Part shown: positions 4,262 to 5,875 of the stretch, one piece after another | Layout: each line of letters opens with the position of its first letter | How positions within the stretch are numbered: position 1 is the first letter of the stretch | NCBI GenBank assembly: GCA_002369515.1 | Contig: DFFM01000003.1 | Coordinates: 1-5,875 of the forward strand | Direction: 5' to 3' | Source of the DNA: Prevotella sp. UBA3776 | GTDB lineage: Bacteria; Bacteroidota; Bacteroidia; Bacteroidales; Bacteroidaceae | DNA: 5,875 bases | Program-made: the position numbers and the translations under genes | The notes under the pieces: generated by a model | Database searches by the model: none | What the model was told of the DNA's origin: nothing | What the model saw: only the letters and a program-made list of their open reading frames with translations

Positions 4262-5557
4262 TTATTCAATATTTAGTGCTTTCTTGATGAGCGTTTCCAG
4301 TTCTTCGGCATCGGTGGAGGTAGAGAGGATGGTGCCGTCGCGGTCGATGAGGTACATGGCGCCGCCGGCATTGTCGGCTCCGTTCTTGCGCCACACACCG
4401 TTCTCGTCGTTCAGTTCCAACAGGCTCGTCCACGGGTAGCCGTCCTTCCGCGCTGCATTTTCCATGTCTTCTCGCTTGCGTTCGCGGGCTATGGCTACGA
4501 CTGTAAATCCTTTGTCCTTGTACTTCTCATAGACGGGAATCATGGCCTTGCTGTGCCGACGACAGGGACCGCACCACGATGCCCAGAGGTCGATAAGTGC
4601 CACCTTGCCTTTCGTGAGCGTGGAGATAGGCACGAGATGGCCGTCGGTGTTGCGCACCGTGTAGTCGGTGTAGGGCTTGCCCGGCTGCAGGCGGTAGGCC
4701 GCTTCGGCGGTGGCAATCTGCTCGTGGATGGGGTGGCCGGGATAGTAATTGGCGAGTTTGTCGTGATAGAGCGTCAGGTAAGGCTCAAACTGCGACTTGT
4801 CGAAGTTCGCATAGTTGTCAGCACGTTTGAGCACCTGGATGGCATCGCACACGTCGTAAAGTGTCCAAAGCATGGGGCACTCTGCGTCGTAGGCGAAGCG
4901 GAAGGGTACCAAGCCGGCGGTGATGCTGTCGCGCCGCTGTTTCAGCTGCAAACCTAATGTTGTATATTGTTCACTCTCGTTTCGCATATAGTGGTCTACG
5001 ACCTGACGGACAGAGTCAACGTATGCCTTTGGCAGGCTGTCCACATTCATGGCCCGTACCTTGGCTATGGTGGAAATGAAGTCCGCCTTGTAGAACTCCG
5101 CCATGCGGTCAGGGTTCTCCAACTTATTGTCGATTTCCTCAACGGGGTTCCAGAAGCGCACGTCCTCAATGCTGTCCTTCACCGCATGCTTGCGCCCTTC
5201 CTCGCCGCTGCTGACGATACGCACCCGCTTGTCTTCATACATCGTGACGTTCACGTTGCAGTTCTCGGCCAAGAACTCGCCTTGGAACCAGTTGCCCGTC
5301 TCTTGTTGCTTCAGAAAGAACACCACATAGAGCCTTGGGAAGTCGGTCTCGATGTCGTAGGTGAAGTGCCCGTCCTTGGCTTTTACATGAAAGCGCGGCT
5401 CGTCCACCACACGCAGGTCAGTCCCAGCCTCGCAGATGATGACTTCATCGCCCCACGCGTCGGTTTCCAGTGTTCCTTCGACGTGGCATTTTACTTGCGC
5501 CTGTCCCGCCACTGCGATAAGGGCGAGCAGGATGGTGATGATGGTTTTCTTGTTCAT
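4262..5557 (-). CDS. TlpA-like periplasmic thioredoxin-fold protein with N-terminal DUF4369-like domain
   Basis: This is a probable exported thiol-disulfide oxidoreductase of 431 residues. Residues 1-20 (MNKKTIITILLALIAVAGQA) are a signal peptide ending AGQA before QVK. Residues 23 to about 120 form a beta-rich part (VEGTL..., KDGHFTYDIE) like DUF4369. Residues 125-290 are mostly helical and without recognised motifs. Residues 295-431 are the thioredoxin domain, with DLWASWCGPC carrying the redox pair C329/C332, then YEKYKDKGFTVVAIA and MYLIDRDGTI. The position normally held by the cis-proline before the LID strand is Gly (G399 in NAGGAMYLID), which is unusual. The ATG at 5557 follows the upstream redoxin stop by 12 AT-rich bases without a Shine-Dalgarno, so the two are probably one transcript. 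The LIDRDGTI codons share 25 identical bases with that paralogue (4328-4352 and 5639-5663). Its physiological partner is unknown. Confidence 0.9.
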   Translation of the reverse strand: MNKKTIITILLALIAVAGQAQVKCHVEGTLETDAWGDEVIICEAGTDLRVVDEPRFHVKAKDGHFTYDIETDFPRLYVVFFLKQQETGNWFQGEFLAENCNVNVTMYEDKRVRIVSSGEEGRKHAVKDSIEDVRFWNPVEEIDNKLENPDRMAEFYKADFISTIAKVRAMNVDSLPKAYVDSVRQVVDHYMRNESEQYTTLGLQLKQRRDSITAGLVPFRFAYDAECPMLWTLYDVCDAIQVLKRADNYANFDKSQFEPYLTLYHDKLANYYPGHPIHEQIATAEAAYRLQPGKPYTDYTVRNTDGHLVPISTLTKGKVALIDLWASWCGPCRRHSKAMIPVYEKYKDKGFTVVAIARERKREDMENAARKDGYPWTSLLELNDENGVWRKNGADNAGGAMYLIDRDGTILSTSTDAEELETLIKKALNIE

Positions 5558-5569
5558 GTTAATTTAAAT

Positions 5570-5875
5570 TTATTTGTTATCGTGGAAAATCTCTTCGAGT
5601 TTCGCTTTCAGTTCATCAATGCTGTTCGGCACGGCGATGATGGTGCCGTCGCGGTCGATGAGGAATAGGGCCATGTTTTGAGTGCCATGCTTACGGAACA
5701 CACCAAACTCGTCGTCAAGGTCAACGAGGCAGGGCCAAGGGAAAGCGTGACGCTCGACGGCCTTTCGCATGGCATCGGTGGACTTGAATTCGTGGGCAAG
5801 GCTGAACACGTTCAGCCCACGATTGCGGTACTCGTTGTAGATGGGGATGATGTCGCAGGCGTCGCGGATGCAGGG
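5570..5875 (-). CDS. TlpA-like redoxin, C-terminal part (cut by the window edge)
   Basis: The frame is open from the window edge to the stop at 5570, giving 101 residues. The first two visible, P-C, align with the end of a CGPC motif: PCIRDACDIIPIYNEYRNRGL corresponds to PCRRHSKAMIPVYEKYKDKGF in the downstream gene. Then come FPWPCLVDLDDEFGVFRKHG and MALFLIDRDGTI, and a C-terminal helix ending HDNK. A GTG at 5809 is in frame but internal, so it is not the start. The first cysteine of the redox pair, the N-terminal domain and any signal peptide are off-window. As in the paralogue, the cis-proline position is not proline: it is Met in QNMALFLID. An extra Cys occurs in FPWPC. It is probably the upstream gene of a tandem redoxin operon with the 431-residue protein. 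Confidence 0.88.
   Translation of the reverse strand, partial: PCIRDACDIIPIYNEYRNRGLNVFSLAHEFKSTDAMRKAVERHAFPWPCLVDLDDEFGVFRKHGTQNMALFLIDRDGTIIAVPNSIDELKAKLEEIFHDNK

Noticed and set aside
4967..5668. Open frame of 233 codons on the plus strand opposite the redoxin genes
   Set aside because: It crosses two clear redoxin genes and their 12-base junction, is His/Val-rich, and shows no domain.
5570..5809. A separate 79-residue gene starting at a GTG at 5809
   Set aside because: The frame stays open to the window edge, and the upstream codons continue the redoxin homology up to the P-C of the CxxC motif, so the GTG is internal.

Overview
The window looks like chromosomal DNA of a Bacteroidales bacterium, most likely of the Prevotella type. 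Three things point there: a Bacteroidales-style dihydrofolate reductase (LLYWLPNDL motif), leaders without Shine-Dalgarno sequences but with TAnnTTTG promoter elements, and periplasmic TlpA-like proteins of the kind common in that order. Placement below order level is inference. No rRNA, tRNA, CRISPR array or transposase was seen.

Left part, plus strand: folA (53-556), an aldo/keto reductase (860-1801) and an exported TIM-barrel amidohydrolase of the ACMSD-like amidohydrolase-2 type (2016-3023). These genes are not tightly coupled. They are separated by repeat-rich spacers: heptamer arrays (GTAAACC/GTAAACT) around folA, a nonamer/decamer inverted repeat at 589-719, and a 54-base-arm inverted repeat with nested hairpins at 1821-1982. 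A further heptamer series (TGCATTG-like) lies inside the amidohydrolase signal-peptide codons. The repeats also reach into the end of folA and supply its stop codon. A strong hairpin (3065-3099) ends this part.

Right part, minus strand: a partial TlpA-like redoxin (5570-5875, cut by the window edge just inside its CxxC motif) is followed after 12 bases by a complete 431-residue exported TlpA-like protein (4262-5557). These two are probably cotranscribed, and both lack the usual cis-proline of the thioredoxin fold. Further along on the same strand is an AT-richer gene (3192-4082) for an HTH-Fic fusion protein. It has its own promoter, with a perfect 16-base palindrome over the -33 element. Fragments resembling the redoxin signal-peptide codons lie on both sides of the Fic gene, which suggests that it arrived in, or was rearranged within, a redoxin gene cluster.

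The most notable items are the self-regulated-looking HTH-Fic unit, the cis-proline-less redoxin pair, and short intergenic repeats that have become coding sequence at two places. None of the genes forms an obviously new multi-gene system.
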